A stretch of 37,288 nucleotides of DNA from Mojavia pulchra JT2-VF2 (GTDB lineage Bacteria > Cyanobacteriota > Cyanobacteriia > Cyanobacteriales > Nostocaceae), in the NCBI GenBank assembly GCA_019359325.1, contig JAHHHN010000044.1:1-37288 (forward strand), given 5' to 3'. This document shows positions 16,167 to 24,769 of the stretch, piece after piece. Numbering within the stretch: position 1 is the first letter of the stretch; every line of letters starts with the position of its first letter. The notes beneath the pieces were generated by a model. The model was not told where the DNA came from, did no database searches, and saw only the letters and a list, made by a program, of their open reading frames with translations. Position numbers and translations under genes: made by a program.

Positions 16167-17876
16167 ATGGAGAAAAACTATACATTTAAATTCAATTCTT
16201 CCACTGCCTTAGAAGCCCTGAAAGTTGGTAAATATGACCCTATTAACTTTTACGAGGCGCGTTTAGACCTGTTTAACCTCTCGGTAATGGCAGACTATGA
16301 TCAGTTAATTTGTCTGCCAACCCTCACTGCTATTGACAAATATTGGTATCAGATTGAAACAGCCAGAAAAGTTCTCAGACAACTGGGTGGACGTGCATTA
16401 CTAGCGGATGAAGTAGGATTAGGCAAAACCATTGAGGCGGGACTAATCATAGCCGAATACTTAGCTAGGGGTATGGTACAGTCCATGCTGGTGCTAACTC
16501 CCGCATCCCTAGTTTCTCAATGGCAATCAGAGTTAAGTGATAAATTTAATATTTCTACTATCACCACAGATAACCGTGACCCGCAACAACCGATAGACTC
16601 TTTCTGGACAGATAATCCGCGAATTATCGCTTCATTAAACACGGCTAAGTCTGCTAAACATTATCCTCACGTCACCAGTCGCACTTGGGATTTGGTTGTT
16701 GTTGATGAAGCCCACCACCTGAAAAATCGCACTACCCTAAACTGGAAACTGGTCAATGCTCTTAATAAGCGGTTTATTCTCATGCTCACTGCTACGCCAG
16801 TGCAGAACTCCCTTGTTGAACTGTTTAATCTGCTAACTCTCCTCAAACCAGGATTACTACAAACAGAAGCCGCCTTTAAAAAAGAATACGTCGATTCTAG
16901 GAATGGACGAGTCCCTAAAAATCCAGAGAAGTTACGCTCTCTGATGCGGGAAGTCATGGTACGAAATACCCGCGCCCTAGTAGATGTCAAACTACCCAAA
17001 CGCTTCGCCACCACAATTACCGTTGCACCTGCGGCTGGCGAGGAGAAACTTTACCAGGACGTGAACGAGTATTTACGTTCTTCAGAGGACAAACTAGACA
17101 GACTCTCCCGTACCAATTTGCTAATGCGTGCTGGTTCATCCCCTGGTGCTTTGGCTGACTCCCTCAAGCAACTGACTCTTCGCTTACCCGATGAAGAACT
17201 GAAGTCTTTAGCAAGACGAGCATCTCAAGTCAAGCAGGTCGAGAAAGCAAAAGCATTGGTAGAGATGCTCTCAAAATCTCGCCAGAAAACCTTGGTTTTC
17301 ACAACCCATAAAGCAACTAGCACATATTTGGCTAAAACTCTGCAAGCAGCCAATATCCCCTTTGCGGAATTTACTGGCGGGATGTCCCTTAAACAGAAAG
17401 ATGAGGCCATCGCCGCATTTCGGGATACCGTTTCTGTACTCTTAGCATCTGAAACAGGCGGTGAGGGACGTAACATCCAGTTTGCCAATGCGATCGTTAA
17501 TTATGACCTGCCTTGGAACCCAATGAAAATAGAACAACGCATTGGTCGCATCCACCGCATCGGACAAACTCAAGATGTTTTTATTTTTAACTTTTGTCTC
17601 AAGGGCAGTATCGAAGAATATATTCTGCGGATATTGCACGACAAAATTAATATGTTTGAACTGGTAGTCGGAGAAATTGAAACAATTTTGGGGAATGTGG
17701 ATGATGAATTTGACTTTAGTGAAGTTGTCATGGATATCTGGCTCAAGCATCAAGTCAAACCTGAATTAGATACAGCCTTCGAGCAATTGGCAGATAATTT
17801 GTTGAAAGCCAAAAACCAATATCAGCAAATTCAAGAACTGGATGAACAGATTTTTGGCGAAGATTTTGAAGCTTGA
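16167..17876 (+). CDS. SNF2-family DEAH helicase (RapA/HepA-like)
   Basis: 569 residues from ATG 16167; a TTG at 16146 is an alternative start. The two RecA domains show motif I L79-A-D-E-V-G-L-G-K87-T, DEAH (180-183), LTATP (motif III), ASETGGEGRNIQ (V) and Q457-R-I-G-R-I-H-R-I-G-Q (VI). It is compact, with little beyond the helicase core and a C-terminal helical tail. SNF2 proteins translocate on double-stranded DNA and remodel bound proteins. It heads a run of four plus-strand genes with gaps of about 20 bp, so the partner proteins probably define its role. Confidence 0.92.
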   Translation: MEKNYTFKFNSSTALEALKVGKYDPINFYEARLDLFNLSVMADYDQLICLPTLTAIDKYWYQIETARKVLRQLGGRALLADEVGLGKTIEAGLIIAEYLARGMVQSMLVLTPASLVSQWQSELSDKFNISTITTDNRDPQQPIDSFWTDNPRIIASLNTAKSAKHYPHVTSRTWDLVVVDEAHHLKNRTTLNWKLVNALNKRFILMLTATPVQNSLVELFNLLTLLKPGLLQTEAAFKKEYVDSRNGRVPKNPEKLRSLMREVMVRNTRALVDVKLPKRFATTITVAPAAGEEKLYQDVNEYLRSSEDKLDRLSRTNLLMRAGSSPGALADSLKQLTLRLPDEELKSLARRASQVKQVEKAKALVEMLSKSRQKTLVFTTHKATSTYLAKTLQAANIPFAEFTGGMSLKQKDEAIAAFRDTVSVLLASETGGEGRNIQFANAIVNYDLPWNPMKIEQRIGRIHRIGQTQDVFIFNFCLKGSIEEYILRILHDKINMFELVVGEIETILGNVDDEFDFSEVVMDIWLKHQVKPELDTAFEQLADNLLKAKNQYQQIQELDEQIFGEDFEA

Positions 17877-17895
17877 GAGATTGATTTAATTAAAT

Positions 17896-18936
17896 ATGAT
17901 TTCAGATCCAATTATTGCTACATTAGAAAAAATTGTTTCTCTGCATGACGGAATAGCTGAACCTGCTGGTGAACACATTTTGAATGTGTTGTTAACGGAA
18001 AATATAGCATCGCTACTTTCTCTACCAGAAGATGTTACTTTTACAACTAAAATTGATGTACCTCAAAGTGTTTTCGTCACCTATCATTCAGAAGTATTAA
18101 ATAAGTTATCTGAGCTATTAGCTACTAAAGGACTTATTAGCGCCTTGGGCGTAAAATTCGATGGCTATTTAAAAACTACAGGATTTGAAAAGAGCATAGC
18201 AGAGAGATTTGTAGTTCAAAATGGTTTAATTCGTTTTGTAGATGCTAAACCAGAAACCACTCGTTACATCCTGTGTAATGTGGCTTACACAGCAAATGCA
18301 GATGAAAAAAGAATTGGTTTAGTTTCGTTTATTATCAATGAACTAACAGGAGTGACACCAGTAGAAATTGGTAATGCTTTATTCTGGGAGTCTGACCGAA
18401 TTTCTGTCGATACTCAAGAAACGCCATTATCTATCCCTGTTGATGAGTTGTTGAAATTAATCGAACATCAAAGTGCAATATTGATTGGAACGTCTCTAGA
18501 GAATTGGCAGGCTAAGTTAGCGAGAGCAAAAGCCAGAGATGAAGAAAGGCTCAAAGCTTATTACAACACCATTAGCTCAGAAATTCGCAACAAGATTGAG
18601 TTAAAACATTTGGTGGGTGATGAAAAAGATAAAGAAGTAGCACGAATTGAAGCTACCGAAAGAGAATTATCAAGAAAATTGTTAGATATCCAAGAGCGTT
18701 ATGCAATGAGTGTAGAAGCTTGGTTGCATAGTGCAATGATTATCCATCTCCCAACGGTACATATTCAGTGTGAGTTGCAAAGGAAGAAAGCGAAACGGAC
18801 TGTAACAGCAGTTTGGAATCCGTTCACTAAAATTATTGAGCCGCTACGCTGCTCCTTATCAGGAGAACCTGTTTACAATTTCTATTTAGATGATCAATCA
18901 GCCAAAATTATCTCACCGACAGTTTGGAGAAAGTAA
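17896..18936 (+). CDS. Uncharacterised coiled-coil partner of the SNF2 helicase
   Basis: 346 residues, 19 bp after the helicase stop. The first 195 residues look globular, alpha/beta. Residues about 200-275 are strongly charged coiled coil (LARAKARDEERLKAYY, EATERELSRKLLDIQ). The C-terminal 45 residues carry W307-N-P-F and then LRCSLSGEPVY and ISPTVW. I remember related helicase partners ending in a zinc ribbon at this place (C..C....C..C); only one Cys remains here, so the metal site seems lost. It probably forms a complex with the helicase. Family not named. Confidence 0.75.
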   Translation: MISDPIIATLEKIVSLHDGIAEPAGEHILNVLLTENIASLLSLPEDVTFTTKIDVPQSVFVTYHSEVLNKLSELLATKGLISALGVKFDGYLKTTGFEKSIAERFVVQNGLIRFVDAKPETTRYILCNVAYTANADEKRIGLVSFIINELTGVTPVEIGNALFWESDRISVDTQETPLSIPVDELLKLIEHQSAILIGTSLENWQAKLARAKARDEERLKAYYNTISSEIRNKIELKHLVGDEKDKEVARIEATERELSRKLLDIQERYAMSVEAWLHSAMIIHLPTVHIQCELQRKKAKRTVTAVWNPFTKIIEPLRCSLSGEPVYNFYLDDQSAKIISPTVWRK

Positions 18937-18957
18937 TTTTTGACTACTAATTTACCT

Positions 18958-19215
18958 ATGAAATTGTCACACTTGCCCAACAGTTTGCCATTAGATGGTG
19001 CTGTCCGCATCGAGCTAGTAGAAGGAGTGCCGATATTTCGAGCTTCCAGCTTAGTACAGGGGCGAATTGAAGCCTTATTAATTAAGCAAAAAGAATCTGC
19101 ACTTACTTCAGAGGAAGAAAAAGAATTAGATGAATATGAAGAATTAGATGATTATCTGAGTTTTATGAATCGGATGATCAGAAATTCATCGCTAATTCAA
19201 AATTTTAAATTTTGA
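18958..19215 (+). CDS. Small acidic hypothetical protein
   Basis: 85 residues from ATG 18958; a TTG at 18940 would add six. The pattern GVPIFRAS, IEALL.KQKESALTSEEE, then YEELDDYLSFMNRMIRN is one I have seen in many small cyanobacterial proteins of unknown function. The centre is acidic and helical. It lies 21 bp after the coiled-coil gene and 15 bp before the acetyltransferase, so it belongs to the same transcript. Confidence 0.7.
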   Translation: MKLSHLPNSLPLDGAVRIELVEGVPIFRASSLVQGRIEALLIKQKESALTSEEEKELDEYEELDDYLSFMNRMIRNSSLIQNFKF

Positions 19216-19230
19216 ATTGTAATAAATTCT

Positions 19231-20049
19231 ATGAGTGAATCAAAAGTAATTATCAACTCACCATCACCGCGCACTCGCCAAAGTCTAGCCACAGACTTAT
19301 TTAATGCTGGCGTTAACTCACGGATGGCAGTGATAGTCCATTCATCTCTTAGTTCTCTGGGTTGGGTTTGTGGTGGTTCTGTTGCAGTGGTTCAGGCACT
19401 GATGGATGTGATTACACCAATCGGCAATTTGATAATGCCTACCCATACTGGTGATTTGTCTGACCCTGCTAACTGGCAACAACCATCTGTTCCTAGAGAG
19501 TGGTGGACTATTATTCGTGAAACTATGCCAGCTTTTGACCCTAAAGTGACCCCAACACGAGATATGGGAAGAATTGCGGAAACCTTCCGCGTTTGGGAAA
19601 ATGTCCTGCGAAGTTCTCACCCACAAGTTTCTTTTGCAGCTTGGGGAAAAGACGCTGAAAAGATAGTATCAAATCATTCCCTCGGCTATTCTCTAGGAGA
19701 AGATTCACCCTTAGCCCGTCTTTATGATCTCAATGGTTGGGTATTGTTACTAGGTGTTGGATATGAAAACTGTACCAGTTTTCATCTAGCTGAGTATCGA
19801 GTTGCTCAACGACAAGAAGTTAGAAAAGGTGCGCCTATTTTTGAAGATGGACGACGAGTTTGGAAATGGTTTACAGATATTGATTTTGACACAAGCTGTT
19901 TTGTGGAGATGGGTGAAGCTTTTGAACGAACTGGTCAGGTACAAATCTCAACAGTTGGTTCTGCACAAATCAAACTATTTAATATGAGAAAAGCGGTTGA
20001 TTTTGCCCTTGCTTGGTTAAAAGATAATCCTAGATACACTAACTCATAA
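19231..20049 (+). CDS. AAC(3)-family aminoglycoside N-acetyltransferase-like protein
   Basis: 272 residues, the usual length for Antibiotic_NAT proteins, which acetylate the 3-amino group of aminoglycosides using acetyl-CoA. Family motifs visible are VHSSLSSLGWVCGG (about 37-50), MPTHTGDLS (about 70), SHPQVSFAAWG (about 130) and LLLGVGYENCTSFHLAE (about 170-190, with the conserved His). Whether it acts on drugs or on another amine is unknown. It ends the SNF2 cassette and is read in the same direction. Confidence 0.88.
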   Translation: MSESKVIINSPSPRTRQSLATDLFNAGVNSRMAVIVHSSLSSLGWVCGGSVAVVQALMDVITPIGNLIMPTHTGDLSDPANWQQPSVPREWWTIIRETMPAFDPKVTPTRDMGRIAETFRVWENVLRSSHPQVSFAAWGKDAEKIVSNHSLGYSLGEDSPLARLYDLNGWVLLLGVGYENCTSFHLAEYRVAQRQEVRKGAPIFEDGRRVWKWFTDIDFDTSCFVEMGEAFERTGQVQISTVGSAQIKLFNMRKAVDFALAWLKDNPRYTNS

Positions 20050-20211
20050 CAGTGGTATTGACTTGGCACGATTACCTCACAAATACAGTCTTAATTATCG
20101 GCTTGACCCTTTTTGGAACATCTTCATCTAAAGCGTGGGTAGCATGACTGTGGCTAAACCAATTCTGATTCGCAATGAGACAACAAATACTAACTGTGCC
20201 GTTATACAAGG

Positions 20212-21204
20212 TCATAAAGACTTGCGCTTACCCACGCGTTGAGCCAGCTTGCTACTAAGTTCCGCCTGGTACTGTTTGCGGTTATCGTCGTAAATCATCA
20301 CAGTTCTAGGATCTGCATGACGGCTTAAGCTTTGGACTTTACGATAGTCCCCATTTGACACCTCAAGGCTGTCAGTAATGCCGCTATGACGGATTTTGTG
20401 AGGGGTCATGTGTTTAGAAATGCCAGCACGGGAGCAGATTCGCGTCACAATCGCATAAACTCCATCACCTGTGAGCTGATGCCCGTAAGAGTAGAAGTCT
20501 AGGGCAATAAACAGAGGATCATCTGGTTTGAGCTTGCCACGGCAATCAAGCCAGTCTTGAATTGCTTCTGCTGTGGGCGCAGGCAGGTTGACCCATTCAA
20601 ATTCAACACCCTTGCCCTTACCAAACACCCTCAGCTTAGAACTCCCAAAGTCAAAATCCCTAACCAAAAGCTTGGCAATCTCACCGCGCCGCAAAACGTT
20701 AGTCCACAACAATAGAAACAAAGCGTAGTCGCGCTTGCCCCTGGGCGTAGCAATATCAATTATGTCGAATACCTGATTGTAAGTTTCAACATCAACCCCG
20801 GTGGTGTCGCGGTAAGGTTTAACCTTCTCCTTTTTAATTACTGCCGAGTCATAGACAAACTGACACAAATCCAGCCTTCTGCCCCACTCCACAAGATATT
20901 TAATCGCACTGAGATAACGATTAACAGTATTAGCTTTTAAATCAGCATTCATGAGCCGCGCTTTGTAATCAAGAATGATGTGGGTGGCCGTCCTTTGATC
21001 TAGGGCGAAAAACTGCTTAATCATCTCCAAACTTGGCTCTACACCCCACATTGTCATAAAGAATTGCCGCACATCACGTACATAAGCACGCTTGGTTGCT
21101 GCCGATCTAGTGTCTTTTACCAGTTCAGATCGCCAATTGGCTTCGTTGAGAACGGGAATAGCAGAGCTTAGTGATAACGCGGAATCAGTACGAGTAACTA
21201 ACAT
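20212..21204 (-). CDS. Tyrosine recombinase / site-specific integrase
   Basis: 330 residues. An N-terminal SAM-like core-binding domain (about 25-115) is followed by the catalytic domain (about 135-320). The expected catalytic set is R172 (LRRGEI), K near 197 (VFGKGKG), H269-K-I-R272, H296 (LSRHAD) and Y305 (MIYDDN), so it should be active. It could resolve plasmid multimers or integrate cargo. A 9-bp imperfect inverted repeat lies right in front of its start. It converges with the AAC(3) gene. Confidence 0.92.
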   Translation of the reverse strand: MLVTRTDSALSLSSAIPVLNEANWRSELVKDTRSAATKRAYVRDVRQFFMTMWGVEPSLEMIKQFFALDQRTATHIILDYKARLMNADLKANTVNRYLSAIKYLVEWGRRLDLCQFVYDSAVIKKEKVKPYRDTTGVDVETYNQVFDIIDIATPRGKRDYALFLLLWTNVLRRGEIAKLLVRDFDFGSSKLRVFGKGKGVEFEWVNLPAPTAEAIQDWLDCRGKLKPDDPLFIALDFYSYGHQLTGDGVYAIVTRICSRAGISKHMTPHKIRHSGITDSLEVSNGDYRKVQSLSRHADPRTVMIYDDNRKQYQAELSSKLAQRVGKRKSL

Positions 21205-21691
21205 AGCGCGGTCATGTTAATGCTTATTTACATTACCGCACTTCTTTCATCTACGGACATCTCTCCCCAAATATCACCCGAATTTCCTCGTATTTTTCAC
21301 GTACAATTACTTACCTAACAAGAATCGCCTCTAACAGCCAATCAATCAATTTTTAGGTAAAAACGTATACGCGCTCCTTGGAAAGCAGCTCTGTTGCTCA
21401 ATCTGGAGAGGATTGTCATCAACGGCAGTTAGTTAAAACTGAAACCGACCTCCCAAATATCTGTATGTCAATATTCCAGTTGCTTGCTATCAAAACTGAT
21501 ATCAATTTCGTCTATACCAGCGTCTACACCATGTCGGGGGCAGCCGCGAGTGATTCGGTGATCACAACTGTCCCTTCTATGCCCGTTTGTACAGTTATAA
21601 ACTGCTAATACAGAATGGGCTGTTTACTGTGACTAGATATTCGACATTTTATGCTATCGTCTGACTGATTTTATAGGAATTTTCATATAAA
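21205..21691. other. 487-bp intergenic region upstream of the integrase and HigBA-type genes
   Basis: Next to the integrase start is GCGGTCATG (21208-21216) facing CATTACCGC (21231-21239), arms of 9 bp with one mismatch and a 14-base spacer. This is a possible recombinase core site or autoregulatory operator. The rest shows no motif I can name. A 76-codon frame at 21378-21608 has no recognisable content. Confidence 0.4.
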
Positions 21692-22066
21692 ATGGACGAT
21701 GATGAGGACATCATAGAAATTCCTTTACGACCTCTGGTTTGGATGGGAGACTCTCTCAAAAATATCCGTTCATTTCCTGAAGAAGTGCGTGCATCAGTAG
21801 GCTATGCGCTGCAATTGGTGCAAGCAGGGGAAACACCAATGGATGCCAAGCCTTTTAAAGGGGTTGGAAGTGGCGTGTATGAAATTGTCAAACGCTACGA
21901 TACCGATACTTACAGGGCAGTTTATGCGGTAAAGATTGCAGAGAAAATCTATGTCCTGCACGCTTTTCAAAAGAAATCAAAGCAGGGGATTAAAACTCCA
22001 CAGGCTGATGTTGATCTGATTAAACAACGTTATAAGGACGCAGTGGCAAGGGAGAAACAACAATGA
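21692..22066 (+). CDS. HigB/Gp49-type (RelE superfamily) toxin
   Basis: 124 residues. The core LVWMGDSLKNIRSFPEEVRASVGYAL, KPFKGVGSGVYEIVKRYD, YRAVYAVKIAEKIYVLHAF(Q)KKS is the pattern of phage-derived Gp49-like/RelE toxins, which cut mRNA at the ribosome. The antitoxin gene follows and overlaps by 4 bp (ATGA), the toxin-first order of HigBA systems. Confidence 0.88.
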   Translation: MDDDEDIIEIPLRPLVWMGDSLKNIRSFPEEVRASVGYALQLVQAGETPMDAKPFKGVGSGVYEIVKRYDTDTYRAVYAVKIAEKIYVLHAFQKKSKQGIKTPQADVDLIKQRYKDAVAREKQQ

Positions 22067-22389
22067 CACAGGAACCCGTTTTTGAAGAAAGCAGTGGCAA
22101 CGTATTCGCTGACCTTGGTTTGACAGATGCAGATGAACTTTTTACGCGGGGCAAGATAGGGATTCAGGTACTGCGCCTTCTCTCTCAACGCAACCTGAAA
22201 CAGCGTGAAATCAGCGAACTTCTTGGCATTCCCCAGCCAGAAGTATCTCGTTTGATGAAAGGAGAGTTTCAACGGTTCAGTGAGGGCAAACTCCTCATTT
22301 TCCTCAAGCGACTCGATACGGAAATCACCTTACATCTTCGCTCTCGTCACGCGCCGGGCCAATCTGCTGAAACTGTGATATCGCTATAG
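22063..22389 (+). CDS. XRE-family antitoxin (HigA-type)
   Basis: 108 residues. A helix-turn-helix spans about 45-80 (LKQREISELLGIPQPEVSRL). The N-terminal part ADLGLTDADEL is typical of antitoxins paired with Gp49-like toxins. It should neutralise the toxin and repress the operon. Confidence 0.88.
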   Translation: MTQEPVFEESSGNVFADLGLTDADELFTRGKIGIQVLRLLSQRNLKQREISELLGIPQPEVSRLMKGEFQRFSEGKLLIFLKRLDTEITLHLRSRHAPGQSAETVISL

Positions 22390-22395
22390 GGCAGG

Positions 22396-23022
22396 CTAAT
22401 TTCCCCGCAACAAGTTTCTTAACCACCGAATCGCCTCACTTGTTGTTTGCTCATTGGCAATTTGGAGGCATTGCTGCACAATTTCTCTTACGTTAGGAAA
22501 ATAGCTACTTTCTGTAATTACGTAATTTTCACCCTGCAATCTATAAACTAATAGCTGCTTATTCTTGAACAGCCAAACCTCTGGCACTTTATAAGGGAGA
22601 TAGTCATCAATACTGGTATAGCTAGTAACATCTACCTCTATCACTAAATCTGGTGGAGGGTCATTCTGCCAGTCGATACGGTTCTTACCTACTACGGATC
22701 TCCAATTTTCAATGTAAAAGCAAAAGTCAGGCTCAATGCCACTGACTTCTGGCAAGCTCATGGTGATGGGCGTAAATGAGTCGTATCTTTGCTCTAAATG
22801 ATCTAGCAAAACCTTAGCAATATCTGCCAGCAAGCTCGCATCTCTTCCATGCTCTGGTAGCGGTGACATTAGCAAAATCTCTCCAGATCGATATTTAATG
22901 CGCGGTATAGAGCGATCGCCTAGTTGCTGACTCAGTACTTGATAGTCTTGCCAAGATCCCAAAAGTTTTAACACCGCGCCTGGGGGCAACTCGATTCTTT
23001 CAGGTGTAATTACAGTGTGCAT
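22396..23022 (-). CDS. Uma2 family (DUF820) endonuclease
   Basis: 208 residues, PD-(D/E)XK fold. The key acidic residues are E97-P-D99 (SGIEPDFCFY) and P124-D125 with E129 (PDLVIEV). Uma2 proteins are very abundant in cyanobacteria; their role is unsettled, possibly linked to mobile elements. It converges with the HigA-type gene, 6 bp away. Confidence 0.85.
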   Translation of the reverse strand: MHTVITPERIELPPGAVLKLLGSWQDYQVLSQQLGDRSIPRIKYRSGEILLMSPLPEHGRDASLLADIAKVLLDHLEQRYDSFTPITMSLPEVSGIEPDFCFYIENWRSVVGKNRIDWQNDPPPDLVIEVDVTSYTSIDDYLPYKVPEVWLFKNKQLLVYRLQGENYVITESSYFPNVREIVQQCLQIANEQTTSEAIRWLRNLLRGN

Positions 23023-23045
23023 ATTCGCCTGCCTAATAGCTAGCC

Positions 23046-23300
23046 TTACTTTGTGCGATCATCTTGTTCTGTGTGGGTTTGAGAATTTACCACCTCTGTT
23101 GCGACTTCCTCAACGAATAAATCAACTGCCTTTGCCACTTCGGAGATGCTGTAGCCCATGCTCAAAAAGCGTGCTGCTGCTTTTAATTTGGTTTGACGTT
23201 CCAAGTCTTTGTAGATTCGTGTTTCTTCAATGTTCAGTAAGAGCATAAATTCCATGTCTTCACCGCAAAACTTACAAAACTTATAAACGCTAATCTCCTG
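23046..23300 (-). pseudogene. C-terminal fragment of an Rpn-family (PD-(D/E)XK transposase-like) protein
   Basis: The readable frame runs from about 23300 through an ATG at 23255 to 23046. SVYKF, then MLLLNIEETRIYKDL matches the neighbouring fragment's AVYKF and VMLGLSLEETRVYRE. The helical tail FLSMGYSISEVAKAVDL is the usual end of Rpn/DUF4351-like proteins. The nuclease domain is missing, and no ribosome binding site is seen, so it is probably dead. Confidence 0.6.
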
Positions 23301-23305
23301 TGCGC

Positions 23306-23618
23306 TTACTCATCCGTGTTCTGCTGTGCAGCAAGTCTCACAGCTTCTACGTCAACATTGAGTTGTTGAGCAATCTGTTCTATACTCATCCCTGTTTTTA
23401 GTAACAGTGGCACAGCTGCTTTCAATATTTTTTCTTCACCCTCGGCTTTCGCTTCCCGATAAACCCTCGTTTCCTCTAAACTTAGTCCCAGCATCACTTC
23501 CACTTCCTCTCTACTCAACGAAGAAAACTTGTAAACAGCAATTGTGGTGATAATATCTATTATCTCGTCTTTCGGCAGCGTGCCAGTTGACTCTAATTGT
23601 ACTCGCTCAATTAATTGC
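23306..23618 (-). pseudogene. Second Rpn-family C-terminal fragment, cut by the IS66 element
   Basis: Readable from 23618 down to TAA at 23306: QLIERVQLESTGTLPKDE, TTIAVYKFSSLSREEVEVM, LSLEETRVYREAKAEGEE and a tail MSIEQIAQQLNVDVEAVR. This is the well-known C-terminal part of cyanobacterial Rpn-type proteins; the 200-residue nuclease part is absent. Homology starts exactly at the end of the IS66-derived element, so insertion or a linked deletion removed the upstream half. Confidence 0.65.
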
Positions 23619-24307
23619 GTAAGGATTCAGGTCTAATATTCAGGAAGTAGGGAAGGGCGAGACAGATAATTATTAGAATTAGCCAGCAGTGCTTGAGCAA
23701 AAAAATCAATGATAGATCTACTTTGACGGCGACAAGTCTGCACCACCGTCAACAAATTAGCAGGTATATGAATATTAGGTTGTGTCTGTTTTAGCCAACT
23801 ACTTAACTCAATAACGCTCGGTTCAATTGCTTTTTGAACTCGTTCATTAGTTGCTACCAAAGTGCCTAACCCAATTTCAATCTGCCCCAGTTCCCACAAC
23901 ATTTCTTGCTGTTTTTCATAGGGCATATGTGCATAGTTATTTGCCCATCCTAAAAATGCTTGCAATCTCATTCCTAAATCTTGTCCAGGAATCATATCCT
24001 GTGACCACTGCGCTGCTTGTAAATTGCCACAACACTCACATATACAGGCATGACGTTGATACTCAACTATTTCTAATCTAAATCTCTGCTGACTTTTAAA
24101 CGCTCTATTTCTTGCTGTAGTTTTAAGATGATTTTCTGTAACTCGCGTATTACCTTGTTCTGCTCAATAATTATCTCTATCAGTTCTTATGCGCGATAGC
24201 TGGCTCAGACTTTCTCGATCTAAATCTTGAGGCAGATTGTGGTTCATATCTGTGATACTCCCCCTCAAGTGTTCTCTTTGTCAATACTCTGCTACCTGAA
24301 TCCTTAC
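23619..24307 (-). mobile_element. Miniature, internally deleted IS66-family element
   Basis: The 689-bp segment is bounded by perfect 14-bp terminal inverted repeats, GTAAGGATTCAGGT (23619-23632) and its reverse complement (24294-24307). GTAA ends are typical of IS66. Inside is only a collapsed tnpC. The 8-bp flanks (TTAATTGC and TTAGAGAA) do not match, so no target duplication remains. Confidence 0.75.
23633..24247 (-). pseudogene. tnpC transposase remnant with two internal deletions
   Basis: Starts ATG 24247 (MNHNLPQDLDRE). A small frameshift follows, then the coiled coil EQNKVIRELQKIILKLQQ. After RDLD the sequence jumps to IVEYQRHACICECCG, losing the zinc-finger linker. It continues through VPGQDLG-like PGQDLGMRLQAFLGW and KQTQPNIHI. 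There it jumps a second time straight to the C-terminus NLLTVVQTCRRQS, then IDFFAQALL and SRPSLLPEY, so the whole DDE catalytic core is missing. The last 120 codons still form an open frame (23633-23995), but no active transposase can result. Confidence 0.75.
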
Positions 24308-24769
24308 TTAGAGAAATTACTGAACTTTAAGCCAGTTTCAAGATAAAATGCAACTCATATTCATTTTGCTCTTCAAGGCGCAAATAGCTTGATAAATGCT
24401 ATTTATTAACAGCACTATGCATTCTAAGTAATACTCAATACTAGGCTTAAAATTTACTAAAAACAGCCATTATAGAAGAAAAACAGCAGAATAAAGCTAA
24501 AAATCCTTTCCGAAATAACTAAAAAGTTGTGTGTAATTGTTGTTGTTCATCTCACCGAACACTGACTAATTTCTGGAAAAGGCTAAATTTTATACTAGAG
24601 ATAGCACTACCTTATGACTCAGGACTTTTCTTCTGATTAAATTAAGGAGTTTTCCGACTCTCTTTCAAGAGCAAGTAAATAAGGTAGGACTAACCTTATA
24701 AAAATTCTCTAGATAATAGTTTTGCAGTAGTAACTTCATTATCCTAGTCTTGTTTTAAGGAGTAATTTA
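24308..24769. other. 462-bp AT-rich leader of the patatin gene
   Basis: No gene seen. It probably holds the promoter of the patatin-kinase unit; AAGGAG at about 24757-24762 is the ribosome binding site of the patatin gene. No -35/-10 pair is clear enough to name. Confidence 0.4.

Noticed and set aside
20144-20242. 32-codon frame starting MTVAKPILIRNE, like the start of a GNAT acetyltransferase
   Set aside because: Only about 20 residues resemble the family and it runs into the end of the integrase gene; too short to call even as a remnant.
21378-21608. 76-codon plus-strand frame
   Set aside because: Ser/Val/Thr-rich translation with no motif and no ribosome binding site.
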